A DNA stretch of 64,000 bases from Microbacterium sp. zg-Y1090 (GTDB lineage Bacteria > Actinomycetota > Actinomycetes > Actinomycetales > Microbacteriaceae). The stretch is taken from assembly GCF_030246945.1 (NCBI RefSeq), contig NZ_CP126742.1:1860001-1924000 (forward strand), in the 5' to 3' direction. The notes under the pieces were generated by a model. The model did not search any database. It saw only the letters and a program-made list of their open reading frames with translations, and was not told the origin of the DNA. This document shows positions 25,743-36,401 of the stretch, piece by piece; within the stretch, counting starts at the first letter, position 1, and each line of letters opens with the position of its first letter. The position numbers and the translations under genes were made by a program.

Positions 25743-27257
25743 TCAGGCGCGGCGCTCGACCAGCGCGCCCAGGCGGCGGAGGGTCTCGGTCTTGCCCAGC
25801 AGCTCCATCGACTCGAACAGCGGCGGCGAGATGCGCCGGCCGCTGAGGGCGACCCGCAGCGGGCCGTAGGCGACGCGCGGCTTGAGTCCCAGGCCTTCGA
25901 TGAGCGCCTCGGCCAGGGCCTCCTGCACGGCGGCGGCCGTGAATCCCTGCTCGGGCACGAGCTCGAGCGCGCCGACCGAGGCGACGAGCACCTCGTTCGC
26001 GTTGGCGGGAAGGCCGGCGACGGCATCCTCGTCGTAAGCGACGTCATCGGTGAAGAGGAAGCCGAGCAGTCCCGGCACCTCCCCCAGCAGCTGCACGCGC
26101 TCCTGCACGAGCGGGGCCGATGCCGTGATCATCTTCTGCTGCTCGGGCGTCGGCGGGTCGGAGACGACACCGGCACCCACGAGGTACGGCACGATGCGCG
26201 CAGCGAAGTCGTCAGCATCCAGCATGCGGATGTGGTCACCGTTGATCGACTCGGCCTTCTTCTGGTCGAACCGGGCCGGGTTGGGGTTGACGTCGGCGAT
26301 GTCGAAGGCGGCGATGAACTCCTCGAGGGAGAACACATCGCGGTCGTGCGACAGCGACCAGCCCAGCAGCGCCAGGTAGTTCAGCAGCCCCTCGTGGATG
26401 AAGCCCTTCTCGCGCTGCAGGAACAGGTCGGCCTTCGGGTCGCGCTTGGAGAGCTTCTTGTTGCCCACCTCTCCCAGCACGAGCGGCATGTGGCCGAACC
26501 GGGGCACGAACGTCGTGACGCCGGCGTCGATGAGTGCGGCGTAGAGCGCCAGCTGACGGGCCGTCGAGGGCATGAGGTCCTCGCCGCGGATGACGTGGGT
26601 GATGCCCATGAGCGCGTCGTCGACCGGGTTGGTGAAGGTGTACAGCGGCTGTCCACCCGCCCGCACGACGACGAAGTCGGGGAACGACCCGGCGGGGAAG
26701 GTCACCTCGCCCCGGATGAGGTCGACGTAGGTGACGTCTTCGTCGGGCACGCGCAGGCGCCACGCCGGTTCGCGACCCTCGGCGCGGAAGGCCGCCTTCT
26801 GCTCGTCGGTGAGCGTGCGGTCGTAGTTGTCGTAGCCGAGCTGCTTGGCACGCCCGTTGGCCTCGTTGCGCGCGTCGATCTCCTCGGCCGTCGAATACGA
26901 CTCGTACACGGCGCCCGCGTCGATGAGCTGCTGCAGCACCCCGGCGTAGATGTCGCCGCGCTGAGACTGCCGGTAGGGCGCGTGCGGGCCACCCTTCTCG
27001 ACGCCCTCGTCCCAGTCGATCTCGAGCCAGGTGAGCGCGTCGACGAGCTGACGGTAGCTCTCCTCGCTGTCGCGGGCCGCGTCGGTGTCCTCCACCCGGA
27101 AGATCATCTTTCCGCCGGTGTGACGCGCGTAGCCCCAGTTGTACAGGGCGGTGCGCACCATGCCGACGTGCGGAAGACCGGTCGGCGAGGGGCAGAAGCG
27201 GACGCGGACGTCGGCGCCGGAAGCGGTCGTGGTCAGGGGGTGCGGTGCAGAGGACAT
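25743..27257 (-). CDS. gltX: Glutamate--tRNA ligase
   Basis: 504 residues. Class I synthetase: [21 protein letters not shown] carries the HIGH-type site (HVGM), [12 protein letters not shown] the KMSKS-type loop, and [16 protein letters not shown] the amino-acid pocket. Probably non-discriminating, as is usual in lineages without GlnRS; this cannot be read from the sequence. In line with MFS, FAH, ilvE and leuB genes, all leftward, and followed by tRNA-Gln. Confidence 0.95.
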   Translation of the reverse strand: MSSAPHPLTTTASGADVRVRFCPSPTGLPHVGMVRTALYNWGYARHTGGKMIFRVEDTDAARDSEESYRQLVDALTWLEIDWDEGVEKGGPHAPYRQSQRGDIYAGVLQQLIDAGAVYESYSTAEEIDARNEANGRAKQLGYDNYDRTLTDEQKAAFRAEGREPAWRLRVPDEDVTYVDLIRGEVTFPAGSFPDFVVVRAGGQPLYTFTNPVDDALMGITHVIRGEDLMPSTARQLALYAALIDAGVTTFVPRFGHMPLVLGEVGNKKLSKRDPKADLFLQREKGFIHEGLLNYLALLGWSLSHDRDVFSLEEFIAAFDIADVNPNPARFDQKKAESINGDHIRMLDADDFAARIVPYLVGAGVVSDPPTPEQQKMITASAPLVQERVQLLGEVPGLLGFLFTDDVAYDEDAVAGLPANANEVLVASVGALELVPEQGFTAAAVQEALAEALIEGLGLKPRVAYGPLRVALSGRRISPPLFESMELLGKTETLRRLGALVERRA

Positions 27258-27315
27258 CGCTGTCCATTCTAGGTGCGCGCCCTCGCCCGCCGCGGGTCAC
27301 CGGTGTCGGGCGGGC

Positions 27316-28539
27316 TCAGCGGCGCCCGAGGGGCGCCAGCACGACTACCACCGCGACCGCCGCCAGCGCCACGAGGGCCAGCCCGCCGTAGCCGATCGCC
27401 CCGAGCACGGCGCCGGCGCCGATCGCGCCGGCGGCGCCCACGAGGTTCATCGCGAGGTCGCTGCGGCCCTGCCGCGCTGTGCGGTGCTGCTCGTCGCTGG
27501 CCTCGGTCAGCAATGCCGCTCCGGCCACGGTCGCCGCGCTCCATCCCAGCCCCAGCAGCACGAGGGCGACGGTCACGGCCACGGCCGAGTCCTGGCCGAC
27601 CGCGGCCAGCAGCAAGGCGGCGGTCAGCAGGGCCTGCCCGACGAGCACCGTCGGCACCCGACCGAGCCGATCGGCGAGGATGCCGAAGACCGGCGACAGC
27701 GCGTACATGCCGGCCACGTGCAGGCTGATCGTGAATCCCACGACCGACAGGTCGGCGCCCTGATGCAGCAGGTGCACGGGAGTCATCGCCATGACGGCGG
27801 CCATGACGCCGTGGCCGGCGGCGATGGCCGTGATCGCATAGCGGGCGGCGACGGGGCGGTCTGCGCGGGCGATGGCCCGCCCCGCCGTCGCGGGCTGCCG
27901 CGCCAGCCGCTGGGCCACCAGCAGCGGATCGGGGCGCAGCGCGACCAGATACAGCGCGATCCCCAGCGCCTGTGCCACCACGGTGAACACGTACGCACCG
28001 GTGAGCTGCGGCATCCCGAGCGCCGCGCCGACCGACTCGCCGGGACCGACCAGGTTGGGGCCGAGCACCGCACCGACGGTCGTCGCCCACACCACGAGGG
28101 ACAGATCACGGCCGCGCGACGAGTCGGTGGCCAGGTCCGCGGCGGCGAAGCGCGACTGCAGGTTGGCCGCCTGGCCCGCGCCGATGAGGGCGAACGCGCA
28201 CAGCAGCAGGGGGAAGAGCCCGATCGCGGCAGCGACCACCACCAGACCGACACCGACGAGGGCCACAGCCATGCCGCCCGCGAGCGCCGGCCGTCGCCCG
28301 TGCCGGTGCGCCAGCGCCGCCAGCGGCACCGCCAGAGCGGCGGCGCCGAGGGTGACCGCCGCCGTGGCGAGTCCCGACAGGGTCTCGTCACCCGACACCT
28401 CGGCCGCCAGCACGGCGCCGAGCGAGATGGTCGCGCCGAACGCGATGCCGCCGAGCACCTGGCCGGTCGCGAGCACGCCGACCGTGCGGCGCCGCAGCCG
28501 ATCGAGGTCGAGGCCGCCAGGCGCCTGGGGTTCAGGCAT
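27316..28539 (-). CDS. MFS transporter, 12 membrane segments
   Basis: 407 residues from ATG 28539, inside the end of the FAH gene (8-bp overlap). About 12 hydrophobic segments in two halves, [13 protein letters not shown] between segments 2 and 3 (the MFS loop motif), and [14 protein letters not shown] in the second half. Probably a proton-driven exporter or importer of a small molecule; substrate unknown. Coupling to the FAH hydrolase suggests it could carry a substrate or product of that enzyme, but that is inference. Confidence 0.8.
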   Translation of the reverse strand: MPEPQAPGGLDLDRLRRRTVGVLATGQVLGGIAFGATISLGAVLAAEVSGDETLSGLATAAVTLGAAALAVPLAALAHRHGRRPALAGGMAVALVGVGLVVVAAAIGLFPLLLCAFALIGAGQAANLQSRFAAADLATDSSRGRDLSLVVWATTVGAVLGPNLVGPGESVGAALGMPQLTGAYVFTVVAQALGIALYLVALRPDPLLVAQRLARQPATAGRAIARADRPVAARYAITAIAAGHGVMAAVMAMTPVHLLHQGADLSVVGFTISLHVAGMYALSPVFGILADRLGRVPTVLVGQALLTAALLLAAVGQDSAVAVTVALVLLGLGWSAATVAGAALLTEASDEQHRTARQGRSDLAMNLVGAAGAIGAGAVLGAIGYGGLALVALAAVAVVVVLAPLGRR

Positions 28540-29299
28540 CCCGTGCGGTGTTGCGCAGGATGCCGAGTCCCGAGATCTCCACCTCCACCACGTCGCCTGC
28601 GGCGAACGGGCCGACACCGGCCGGGGTGCCGGTGAGGACCACGTCACCGGGAAGCAGCGTGAAGGCCGCGGAGGCGTAGGCGATGACGTCGGCCACCGCG
28701 TGCACCATGTCGGCGATGGCGCCGTCCTGGCGCACCTCCCCGTTCAGGCGCGTCACCACGCGGGCGTCGCCGGTCGGGTCGAACTCGGTCTCGATCGCGG
28801 GGCCGAGCGGGCAGAACGTGTCGAAGCCTTTGGCGCGTGCCCACTGTCCGTCGGAGCGCTGCAGGTCGCGGGCGGTGACGTCGTTGGCGATCGTGTAGCC
28901 GAAGACGTAGTCCAGAGCGCGCTCGGCGGGGACGTTCTTGGCCACCCGTCCGATCACGGCGGCCAGCTCACCCTCGAAGTCGGTCTGCTGAGACTGCGCG
29001 GGACGCACGATCGTGTCGTCCGGTCCGATCACGGAGGTGTTCGGCTTGAAGAACAGCAGCGGCTCCGCCGGTGCCTCGCCGCCCATCTCTGCGGCGTGGT
29101 CGCGGTAGTTCTTGCCGACGCACACGATCTTCGAGCGCGGGATCACCGGCGCGAGCAACGTCACCTCCGCCAGCGGCACACGCTCGTCCGTGGTCTCGAA
29201 ACCGACGAACAGCGGATCGCCGGCGAGCACGACGAGCTCGGGGCCGTCGACGATGCCGAAGGAGATGGTGTCCTGGTGACTGAAGCGCGCGATTCTCAC
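28532..29299 (-). CDS. Fumarylacetoacetate hydrolase family protein
   Basis: 255 residues. [15 protein letters not shown] and [12 protein letters not shown] are typical, and [11 protein letters not shown] with [21 protein letters not shown] gives the metal-binding E, E and D. Hydrolyses or isomerises a 2-oxo-carboxylate with a C-C bond cut, or decarboxylates; the specific substrate cannot be assigned. A second, longer FAH member is in the fucose locus. Here it sits between ilvE and an MFS gene, so its context does not point to fucose. Confidence 0.85.
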   Translation of the reverse strand: MRIARFSHQDTISFGIVDGPELVVLAGDPLFVGFETTDERVPLAEVTLLAPVIPRSKIVCVGKNYRDHAAEMGGEAPAEPLLFFKPNTSVIGPDDTIVRPAQSQQTDFEGELAAVIGRVAKNVPAERALDYVFGYTIANDVTARDLQRSDGQWARAKGFDTFCPLGPAIETEFDPTGDARVVTRLNGEVRQDGAIADMVHAVADVIAYASAAFTLLPGDVVLTGTPAGVGPFAAGDVVEVEISGLGILRNTARDA

Positions 29300-29325
29300 G
29301 CCCTCAGCCTAGACGGGCGGCGCCG

Positions 29326-30426
29326 TCAGGCGTCGAGGCGCGTGAGCCACCCGTGGCGGTCGGGCGTGCGGCCGTACTGGATGTCGGTGAGCTCCTGGCG
29401 CAGCGACAGCGCGAGCTCGCCGGTGGGCTGCTCGTCGATGAAGTCCGCGCCCTTGAGCCACCCGATCGGGGCGACGACCGCTGCGGTCCCGCACGCGAAC
29501 ACCTCGACGATGTCGCCGGATGCCACGCCCTGACGCCATTCGTCGATCGGCACGTGACGGCCCTCGACCCGGTGGCCGCGGTCGGCCGCGAGCTGCAGCA
29601 GCGAGTCGCGCGTGATCCCCTCGAGGATCGACGGCGACTGCGGCGTGACGATCGTGCCGTCCTTGTAGACGAAGACGATGTTCATGCCGCCGAGCTCCTC
29701 GACGTTGCGGTCGGAGTCGAGGAAGACCACCTGGTCGCAGCCCTCCTCCACGGCCTGCGCCTGCGGCAGCAGGCTGGCGGCGTAGTTGCCGCCGGTCTTG
29801 GCCGCCCCGGTGCCACCCTTGCCGGCGCGCGCATAGTCCTCGCTCAGCCAGATCGACACCGGCTTCGCCCCGCCCTTGAAGTAGGAGGCCACCGGGCTCG
29901 CGATGACGTAGTAGGCGACCTTCGTGGCCGGGCGCACGCCGAGGAAGGCTTCCTTGGCGAACATGAACGGCCGCAGATACAGGCTCTGGTCATCGCCGGA
30001 GGGCACCCACGCCCCGTCGACGGCGATGAGCTCGCGCAACGACTGCAGGAAGTACTCGACCGGCAGCTCGGGCAGCGCCAGGCGCCGGGCGCTGCGCTGC
30101 AGACGCAGGGCGTTCTGCTCGGGACGGAAGGTGTGGATCGAGCCGTCGGCGTGACGGTAGGCCTTGATGCCCTCGAAGACCTCCTGGCCGTAGTGCAGCA
30201 CCGCGGCAGCCGGGTCGAGCGAGATCGGGCCGTAGGGCTGCACGCGCGGCCGGTGCCAGCCGCCGCGCGCCGACCAGCAGATGTCGACCATATGGTCGGT
30301 GAAGACGGTGCCGAAGGACGGGTCCTGCAGGATCTGCTCGCGCTGGGCGGAGGTCTTGGCTGCGAGGTTGCGGGTGAGCGCGAACTCCAGGGGGGCGAGT
30401 CCGGCGTCGGGTTCGAGAAGGGTCAT
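29326..30426 (-). CDS. ilvE: Branched-chain amino acid aminotransferase
   Basis: 366 residues from ATG 30426 with AGGA seven bases before it. Transfers amino groups between glutamate and the oxo acids of leucine, isoleucine and valine. GQEVFEGIKAYRHADG, RLQRSARRLALPELP, LYLRPFMFA, the lysine-bearing AAKTGGNYAAS and FACGTAAVVAPI are class IV PLP transaminase motifs. Lies 55 bp downstream of leuB, so the last steps of leucine synthesis are co-directional. Confidence 0.94.
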   Translation of the reverse strand: MTLLEPDAGLAPLEFALTRNLAAKTSAQREQILQDPSFGTVFTDHMVDICWSARGGWHRPRVQPYGPISLDPAAAVLHYGQEVFEGIKAYRHADGSIHTFRPEQNALRLQRSARRLALPELPVEYFLQSLRELIAVDGAWVPSGDDQSLYLRPFMFAKEAFLGVRPATKVAYYVIASPVASYFKGGAKPVSIWLSEDYARAGKGGTGAAKTGGNYAASLLPQAQAVEEGCDQVVFLDSDRNVEELGGMNIVFVYKDGTIVTPQSPSILEGITRDSLLQLAADRGHRVEGRHVPIDEWRQGVASGDIVEVFACGTAAVVAPIGWLKGADFIDEQPTGELALSLRQELTDIQYGRTPDRHGWLTRLDA

Positions 30427-30481
30427 ATCAGGTCCTGTCGCGTGGGGCGCTGCGGCGCCGGTCATCAGCGTACGCCCGACC

Positions 30482-31531
30482 TCAGACGAGGCGGGCGGCG
30501 ATCGCGTCGCCGATCTGCGTGGTGGTGCGGGCACGGCCGTCGCGGGTGGCGATGTCGTCCTCGGCCGCGCGCACGACACGCTGCGCGGCGTCTCCCAGCC
30601 CGAGGTGGTCGAGCATCAGGGCGACGGAGAGGATCGCAGCGGTGGGGTCGGCCTTCTGCTGCCCGGCGATGTCGGGTGCCGAGCCGTGCACGGGCTCGAA
30701 CATCGACGGAAAGGCCCCGTCGGGGTTGATGTTCCCCGAGGCCGCCAGGCCGATGCCGCCGGTGACGGCTCCCGCCAGATCGGTGAGGATGTCGCCGAAG
30801 AGGTTGTCGGTGACGATGACGTCGAAGCGATCAGGGTTCGTGACCAGGAAGATCGTCGCTGCGTCGACGTGAAGGTAGTCTACGTCCACCTCGGGGTGCT
30901 CCGCCGCCACCGCGTCGACGATGCGCTTCCACATGCCGCCGGCGTGCACGAGCACGTTGGTCTTGTGCACCAGGGTGAGGCGCTTGCGCCGACGCTCGGC
31001 CAGGTCGAACGCGTAGTGGACGACCCGCTCCACGCCATAGGCCGTGTTCACGCTCGTCTCGTTGGCGACCTCGTGGGCGGTGCCGGTGCGGATCGACCCG
31101 CCGTTGCCGACGTACGGACCCTCGGTGCCCTCGCGCACGACGACGAAATCGATGTCGCCCGGGTCCGCCAGGGGTCCGGCGGCGCCGGGATAGAGCTTCG
31201 AGGGGCGCAGGTTCACGTAGTGGTCCAGCGCGAAGCGCAGCTTCAGCAGCAGGCCGCGCTCGATGTTGGCATCCTTCAGTCGCGGATCGCCGGGCACTCC
31301 CCCGACCGCCCCGAGCAGGATCGCATCGTGCGCGGCGATGGCGGCGAGGTCCTCGTCGGTGAGCGTGTCACCCGTGGCGAGGTACCGGCCGGCGCCGAGC
31401 GAGAAGCGCGTCCGCTCGAACGTGACGCCGCTGCCGGCGGTGGCGGCGTCGAGCACCTTCTCCGCCTCGGCGACGACCTCCGGACCGATGCCGTCACCGG
31501 GGATGACGGCCAGGTTCACGACGCGCGACAT
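30482..31531 (-). CDS. leuB: 3-isopropylmalate dehydrogenase
   Basis: 349 residues. Oxidises and decarboxylates 3-isopropylmalate with [20 protein letters not shown] at the start, [32 protein letters not shown] and [14 protein letters not shown] are diagnostic. The REGTEG loop form is that of the actinobacterial type. ATG 31531 has AGGAGT-like bases upstream. Not linked to leuCD, which lie 24 kb away. Confidence 0.95.
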   Translation of the reverse strand: MSRVVNLAVIPGDGIGPEVVAEAEKVLDAATAGSGVTFERTRFSLGAGRYLATGDTLTDEDLAAIAAHDAILLGAVGGVPGDPRLKDANIERGLLLKLRFALDHYVNLRPSKLYPGAAGPLADPGDIDFVVVREGTEGPYVGNGGSIRTGTAHEVANETSVNTAYGVERVVHYAFDLAERRRKRLTLVHKTNVLVHAGGMWKRIVDAVAAEHPEVDVDYLHVDAATIFLVTNPDRFDVIVTDNLFGDILTDLAGAVTGGIGLAASGNINPDGAFPSMFEPVHGSAPDIAGQQKADPTAAILSVALMLDHLGLGDAAQRVVRAAEDDIATRDGRARTTTQIGDAIAARLV

Positions 31532-31564
31532 GGCACTCCTTCACGTCAGGGCCGCGCCGGCAGG

Positions 31565-33121
31565 TCAGCGGTCGACGTGCTCGGGCGCGGGGCGGGATGT
31601 TCCCAGGGTAGTGGCCGCGACCACGGCGGCGACGACGACGAGCCCCGCGCCGATGAGCGAGGTCACCCCCACCCCCGCGTCGAAGGCGGCGGCCGCGGCA
31701 TCGCTCAGAGCCTCGGCGACGGCAGGGCTGAGCCCCTGGGCGGCCGACACGGCGCCGGCGAGGGTCTCCCTGGCCGCGGCGGCGACGCCCTCGGACAGCC
31801 CGTCGGGCAGCACGATGCCGCCGCGGTACAGAGCGGTGAGGATGCCGCCCAGCACGGCCGTCCCGAGCACCGCGCCCAGCTCGTACGCGGTCTCCGACAC
31901 GGCGCTGGCCGCACCGGCCTTGGCCGGAGGGACGCTCGCGAGGATGAGGTCGTTGGAGACCGTCTCGGCCGCGCCGATGCCGATCCCCAGCAGCACGAAG
32001 GCGAGGACGATCGGCTGCAGGGCGTCGGGGGCGGCCGTCAGGCCGACCGTGACATACCCGGCGACCGAGAACAGCAGCGCCACGCTCACCACCAGGCGGG
32101 CGTCGACTCTGCGGGCGATGGGGACGACCAGAAGTCCCGCGACGATCATGGCCGCCATGCCGGGCACCAGCGCGAGACCGGCATCCAGCGGCGACAGCCC
32201 GATGATCAGCTGCAGGTGCTGGGAGACGAAGAAGAGGAATCCGACGAGGGCGACGACGCTCAGCAGGTTCACCACCAGCGCCCCGCTGAAGGTGCCGCGG
32301 GAGAACAGCCGCATGTCGAGCATCGGCGAGGACGACCGCAGCTGCCGGCGCACGAACAGCACGCCGAACAGCACCCCGGCGAGCAGGAGCACGAGGGGCA
32401 GGACTCCCGCACCGTGCACCGCGAACTCCTTGATGGCGTAGACGATCGGCACCATCGTCGCCAGCGAGAGCGCGATGCTCAGCGGATCGATGCGGCCGGG
32501 GTGCGGGTCGCGGCTCTCGGGGACGAGCAGGGGCGCCAGCACCAGCAGCGGCACCAGCACGGGCACCGACATCAGGAAGACCGAGCCCCACCAGAAGTAC
32601 TCGAGCAGGATGCCGCCGACGATCGGGCCCAGCGCCGCGCCGGCGGAGAACATCGACGCCCAGACGGCGATGGCGAAGCGCCGCTGGTTGCGGTCGGTGA
32701 AGATGCTGCGCAGGAGCGAGAGGGTCGACGGCATGAGCATGGCGCCGAAGACGCCCATGCCGGCGCGCGCTGCGATGAGCAGTCCGGCGGTGGGCGCGAA
32801 GGCGGCGATGGCCGACACCGCGGCGAACCCGGTGGCGCCGATCAGCAGCATCCGTCGCCGTCCGAATCGGTCGCCCAGCGTGCCCATGGTCACCAGCAGC
32901 CCTGCCAGGACGAGGGGATACGCGTCGATGATCCACAGCTGCTCGGCGCTGGTGGGCGCCAGGTCGCGGGCGATGTCGGGCAGCGCGAAGCTCAGCACCG
33001 TGTTGTCCACCGAGACCAGCAGCACGGGCAGCATCAGCACGACCAGCGCGGCCCAGCCGCGCCAGCCGACCCTGCGCCCCCGGCTGTCGGCGAGAGCAAT
33101 CTCCTGAGTGAGTGTCATCAT
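31565..33121 (-). CDS. MFS drug exporter, DHA2 (EmrB/QacA-type, 14 segments)
   Basis: 518 residues. 14 hydrophobic segments; NTVLSFALPDIARDL in segment 1, GTLGDRFGRRRMLLIG as loop motif A and GAALGPIVGGILLEYFWWGSVFLMSVP as the exporter motif C. This is the QacA/EmrB type that pumps cationic or amphiphilic compounds out by proton exchange. Divergent from a TetR gene with a 57-bp gap carrying a palindrome, so it is the probable target of that regulator. Confidence 0.88.
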   Translation of the reverse strand: MMTLTQEIALADSRGRRVGWRGWAALVVLMLPVLLVSVDNTVLSFALPDIARDLAPTSAEQLWIIDAYPLVLAGLLVTMGTLGDRFGRRRMLLIGATGFAAVSAIAAFAPTAGLLIAARAGMGVFGAMLMPSTLSLLRSIFTDRNQRRFAIAVWASMFSAGAALGPIVGGILLEYFWWGSVFLMSVPVLVPLLVLAPLLVPESRDPHPGRIDPLSIALSLATMVPIVYAIKEFAVHGAGVLPLVLLLAGVLFGVLFVRRQLRSSSPMLDMRLFSRGTFSGALVVNLLSVVALVGFLFFVSQHLQLIIGLSPLDAGLALVPGMAAMIVAGLLVVPIARRVDARLVVSVALLFSVAGYVTVGLTAAPDALQPIVLAFVLLGIGIGAAETVSNDLILASVPPAKAGAASAVSETAYELGAVLGTAVLGGILTALYRGGIVLPDGLSEGVAAAARETLAGAVSAAQGLSPAVAEALSDAAAAAFDAGVGVTSLIGAGLVVVAAVVAATTLGTSRPAPEHVDR

Positions 33122-33128
33122 GTTTGTT

Positions 33129-33144
33129 TACCGTCCAGCCGGTA
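33129..33144. promoter_or_regulatory. Probable TetR operator
   Basis: TACCG-TCCAGC-CGGTA, an inverted repeat with 5-bp arms inside the divergent gap. Its right arm overlaps TATAGT (33143-33148), a good -10 for the rightward tetR-like gene, so binding would block that promoter and probably also the exporter's. Confidence 0.5.
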
Positions 33145-33178
33145 TAGTAACAGGCGCCGACGGCGAGAGGACACCCGC

Positions 33179-33724
33179 ATGAGCCGCCCACCCCGCGCCC
33201 GCGAGAGCGTGCTGGATGCATTCGAGACGCTGCTCATCGACGACGGCCCGCGCGCGGCGACCATGGAGGCGGCCGCGTCTGCGGCCGGGGTCTCCAAGGG
33301 CGGGCTGCTGTATCACTTCGCCTCGAAGGACGCCCTCGAAGCCGGTCTGCTGGAACGCATGGAGCAGCTGGCCCACGACGACGTGGCGCAGCTGGTCGCC
33401 GCACCTGAGGGCCCGGTGGCGGCGTTCCTGCGGTCGAGCATCATGGACGACTCGGCCCTCGATCGCGCGCTCATCGCCGGATCGAGGCTCGCGCAGGGCG
33501 GCTCCCCCGCCGCGACCGCCGCACTGCGGCGCGTGCGAGAGATGTGGGAGCAGGCGCTGCGCCCCCACACCCGCGACGAGACCACCCTGCAGCTCGTGCT
33601 GCTGGTCAGCGACGGCCTCTACTTCAACAATGCCCTCGGCGCCGGCGCCGTGCCCGGCCCGGTGCCGCGCGGCGACGACATGGACGCGCTCATCGCGCTC
33701 GTGGAGCGAGCCGTCGCCCCGTGA
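33179..33724 (+). CDS. TetR family transcriptional regulator
   Basis: 181 residues. N-terminal helix-turn-helix: RESVLDAFETLLIDDGPRAA then AAGVSKGGLLYHFASKDALEAGLL, a perfect TetR signature. The C-terminal ligand domain (LDRALIAGSRLAQGG, LQLVLLVSDGLYFNNALG) resembles TetR_C-type regulators beside multidrug exporters. Likely represses the divergent DHA2 exporter and itself. ATG 33179 has GAGAGG upstream. Convergent with serA, three bases apart. Confidence 0.9.
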   Translation: MSRPPRARESVLDAFETLLIDDGPRAATMEAAASAAGVSKGGLLYHFASKDALEAGLLERMEQLAHDDVAQLVAAPEGPVAAFLRSSIMDDSALDRALIAGSRLAQGGSPAATAALRRVREMWEQALRPHTRDETTLQLVLLVSDGLYFNNALGAGAVPGPVPRGDDMDALIALVERAVAP

Positions 33725-33727
33725 CGA

Positions 33728-35332
33728 TCAGGACTCGGTGATCTCGATCTGGCGGAACAGGTCGGCCTGGATCGCCGAGCTCACCGCGTCGAGCACGTCA
33801 TCGCCGACGGGAGAGTCGACCGTCAGCACCGACAGCGCCTGACCACCGGCCGCGCGACGCGCGATCTGCATGCCGGCGATGTTGATGCCGGCCTCGCCGA
33901 ACTTCTGCCCGTAGACCGCGACGATGCCGGGACGGTCGGTGTAGAGCATGACGATGTGGTGGCGCTCGATGGGCAGCTCGACGGCGTAGTCGTTGATGCC
34001 GACGAGCTTCTCGATCTGCTTGGTGCCGGTGAGTGTCCCCGAGACCGACAGCTGGGAGCCGTCGGAGAGGGCGCCGCGCAGCGTGATCACGTTGCGGTAT
34101 TCGTCGGACTGGTCGTCCACGATCAGCCGCGCCTCGACCCCGCGCTGCTCGGCCAGCAGCGGGGCGTTGACGTACGACACGCTCTCGCTGACGACGTTGG
34201 TGAACACGCCCTTGAGCGCCGCGAGCTTGAGCACGCTGACGTCGTAGCCGCTGAGGTCGCCGTGCACCTCGACATCGAGGCTGGTCAGCGGCGAGTGGGC
34301 GAGGGCGCTGAAGATCTGCCCGAGCTTCTCGACCAGGGGGATGCCGGGACGCACGTACGGGTCGATGACGCCACCCGCGACGTTGACGGCGTCGGGCACG
34401 AGCTCGCCGCCCAGGGCGAGACGCACCGACTTCGCCACCGAGACGCCCGCCTTCTCCTGCGCCTCGTCGGTGGAGGCGCCCAGGTGAGGGGTCACCACCA
34501 CGTTGGGCAGGTCCAGCAGGGCGTGGGCGGTTCCGCCTTCGACAGGCGGCTCGGTCGTGAAGACGTCGAGGCCGGCTCCGGCGATCTCCCCCGTCGTCAG
34601 GGCGGTGTGCAGCGCCTCCTCGTCGATCAGTCCGCCACGGGCGACGTTGACGATGTAGGCCGACGGCTTCATCAGGCGGAACTGCTCGGTGGAGATCATG
34701 CCCGTGGTCTCGGGGGTCTTGGGCATGTGGATCGTGATGAAGTCGCTCTGCTGCAGCAGGTCGTCGAGTGAGAGCAGCTGCACGCCCAGCTGCTGGGCGC
34801 GCGCACTCGTGACGTAGGGGTCGTAGGCCACCACGTTCATGCCGAACGCCTGCAGCCGCGCGGCGATGAGAGCGCCGATGCGGCCGAGGCCGATGATGCC
34901 GACGGTCTTCTCGAAGAGCTCGACGCCGGTGTAGGCGCTGCGCTTCCACTGTCCGGCCGCGAGCGAGGCGTGGGCGGCGGGGATGCGACGGGCCAGGCTC
35001 AGGATGTGCCCGATGGTGAGCTCGGCCGCGGAGACGATGTTGGAGGTCGGGGCGTTGACGACCATGACGCCGGCGGTGGTGGCGGTCTTGATGTCGACGT
35101 TGTCCAGGCCCACCCCTGCCCGGGCGATGACCTTCAGCTGCGGCGCGGCGGCGATCGCCTCGGCATCCATCTTCGTCGCCGAGCGGATGAGCACCGCGTG
35201 CGCGTCGGCGAGGGCCGGCAGCAGCTGCGCCCGGTCGGCCCCGTCGACGTGCCGCACGTCGAAGTCGGGCCCGAGGGCGTCGATCGTGGCGGGAGAGAGT
35301 TCTTCGGCGATGAGCACGACGGGCTGAGGCAC
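33728..35332 (-). CDS. serA: D-3-phosphoglycerate dehydrogenase, long form
   Basis: 534 residues from GTG 35332, AAGGA at seven bases. First step of serine synthesis. Domain order: catalytic/NAD-binding core (GLDNVDIKTATTAGVMVVNAP, GIIGLGRIGALIA, TPHLGASTDEAQEKAG with the catalytic His), an intervening regulatory domain of about 140 residues (long form, as in mycobacteria), and a C-terminal ACT domain (HHIVMLYTDRPGIVAVYGQKFGEAGINIAGM) that binds serine for feedback inhibition. The length is normal for the long form. Confidence 0.95.
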   Translation of the reverse strand: MPQPVVLIAEELSPATIDALGPDFDVRHVDGADRAQLLPALADAHAVLIRSATKMDAEAIAAAPQLKVIARAGVGLDNVDIKTATTAGVMVVNAPTSNIVSAAELTIGHILSLARRIPAAHASLAAGQWKRSAYTGVELFEKTVGIIGLGRIGALIAARLQAFGMNVVAYDPYVTSARAQQLGVQLLSLDDLLQQSDFITIHMPKTPETTGMISTEQFRLMKPSAYIVNVARGGLIDEEALHTALTTGEIAGAGLDVFTTEPPVEGGTAHALLDLPNVVVTPHLGASTDEAQEKAGVSVAKSVRLALGGELVPDAVNVAGGVIDPYVRPGIPLVEKLGQIFSALAHSPLTSLDVEVHGDLSGYDVSVLKLAALKGVFTNVVSESVSYVNAPLLAEQRGVEARLIVDDQSDEYRNVITLRGALSDGSQLSVSGTLTGTKQIEKLVGINDYAVELPIERHHIVMLYTDRPGIVAVYGQKFGEAGINIAGMQIARRAAGGQALSVLTVDSPVGDDVLDAVSSAIQADLFRQIEITES

Positions 35333-35489
35333 GCTGGATCCTTCGGGGCGGCGGCACACGCCGAGCGCGTTCCGCGACTGAGGGGAAGCCCCGTCGCAGC
35401 CGGTGCACGGGGCCTGCTCAGCCTATCGCGCGGTCGCAGCGCGCCCTGACCGTGTGACGGCGTGCGACGGCCGGCGCGATGTGGCGACG

Positions 35490-35837
35490 TCAGGCGCCGT
35501 AGAGGGCGGGGGTGGCGGCGGCGTAGGCGAGCACATCGAGCCAGAAGACCGCGACGAAGGCCAGACCCGCCAGCATGACGGCGGTGAACGGCAGCGCCGG
35601 TCGGCGCCATCCCACCGCGAAGGCCGCGGCGAACACCAGCGGGGGGACGATCACGGGCAGCAGCAGCACGAACCAGCCGAGCCCGGTCAGGCCCGCCATG
35701 CCCCCTGCCTGCTGCAGCAGGAAGCCCAGCGCCGTCCAGAAGACGAAGGCGTAGAGCAGCAGGAACCCGCCGGCGATCACGGCGATGAGCCAGGTCGGCA
35801 GGGCGGTGCGCCGCGGGGCGGCCTCGGACACGGTCAC
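35490..35837 (-). CDS. Small membrane protein of unknown function
   Basis: 115 residues from GTG 35837, overlapping the previous stop by four bases. Three or four membrane segments (WLIAVIAGGFLLLYAFVFWTALGFLL, GLGWFVLLLPVIVPPLVFAAAFAVG, FTAVMLAGLAFVAVFWLDVLAYA). No conserved motif recognised. Coupled to the membrane gene upstream, so the two may form one complex. The alternative GTG at 35831 would shorten it by two residues. Confidence 0.6.
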   Translation of the reverse strand: MTVSEAAPRRTALPTWLIAVIAGGFLLLYAFVFWTALGFLLQQAGGMAGLTGLGWFVLLLPVIVPPLVFAAAFAVGWRRPALPFTAVMLAGLAFVAVFWLDVLAYAAATPALYGA

Positions 35838-36316
35838 AGGGTCACCCCCGCCAGCACGAAGGGCCACGGCACCAGCAGCACGGCGCCGGCGGCGAGCAGC
35901 ACCATGCGCACCCACACGCGCGAGGCGCGGGTGAGGAGGAAGACGGTGCCGAACCAGATCGGCGGGGCGAGCACGGCCATCCAGAGCGTGATCTGGAAGG
36001 CGACGGGGTCGAGGAAGAGCTGGGCGACCAGTTGCAGCCGCGCACCGCCGAGGAGCCACCCGATCGACAGCAGCAGGTAGACGCCGGCGAACACCCCGAC
36101 TCCGACGAGCGCCGCGTTGCTCATGCCGGGCGCGGCCGCGTCAGCGGTGTCGAGCAGACCCTCCGCGGCATCAGCGTCGGAGTCGGCGCCCACCTGCTCG
36201 CTGCCCTTGCCGACGGCGCGGTAGCCGTCGGGAAGCGCGGGGGCGGCGGGGCCGGGCGCAAGCGTCGGATCGTCGTCGCCCTCCCAGGAGAGCGCCTCGT
36301 CGTCGGTTCGGGCCAT
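35834..36316 (-). CDS. Membrane protein of unknown function
   Basis: 160 residues from ATG 36316. An acidic, disordered N-terminal half (RTDDEALSWEGDDDPTLAPGP) and three membrane segments in the second half, one starting NAALVGVGVFAGVYLLLSIGWLL. Such proteins with neighbour 35490-35837 look like a paired small-membrane-protein cassette common in Microbacteriaceae. No function can be assigned. Confidence 0.6.
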   Translation of the reverse strand: MARTDDEALSWEGDDDPTLAPGPAAPALPDGYRAVGKGSEQVGADSDADAAEGLLDTADAAAPGMSNAALVGVGVFAGVYLLLSIGWLLGGARLQLVAQLFLDPVAFQITLWMAVLAPPIWFGTVFLLTRASRVWVRMVLLAAGAVLLVPWPFVLAGVTL

Positions 36317-36401
36317 GCCCTCAGAGTAGCGTTCTTCGCCCCGCCGCTCCCCTGGTCGCCGTGCGACGCGCACCTCGATCCCTCGTGACGCGTGAGCGCG
36401 G

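Noticed and set aside
30281..33724. A 1147-codon rightward open frame across leuB and the drug exporter
   Set aside because: It is a shadow of two well-supported leftward genes; its sequence is full of R, G, H and Q repeats as expected from antisense high-GC DNA. Only its last 181 codons are real (the TetR gene).
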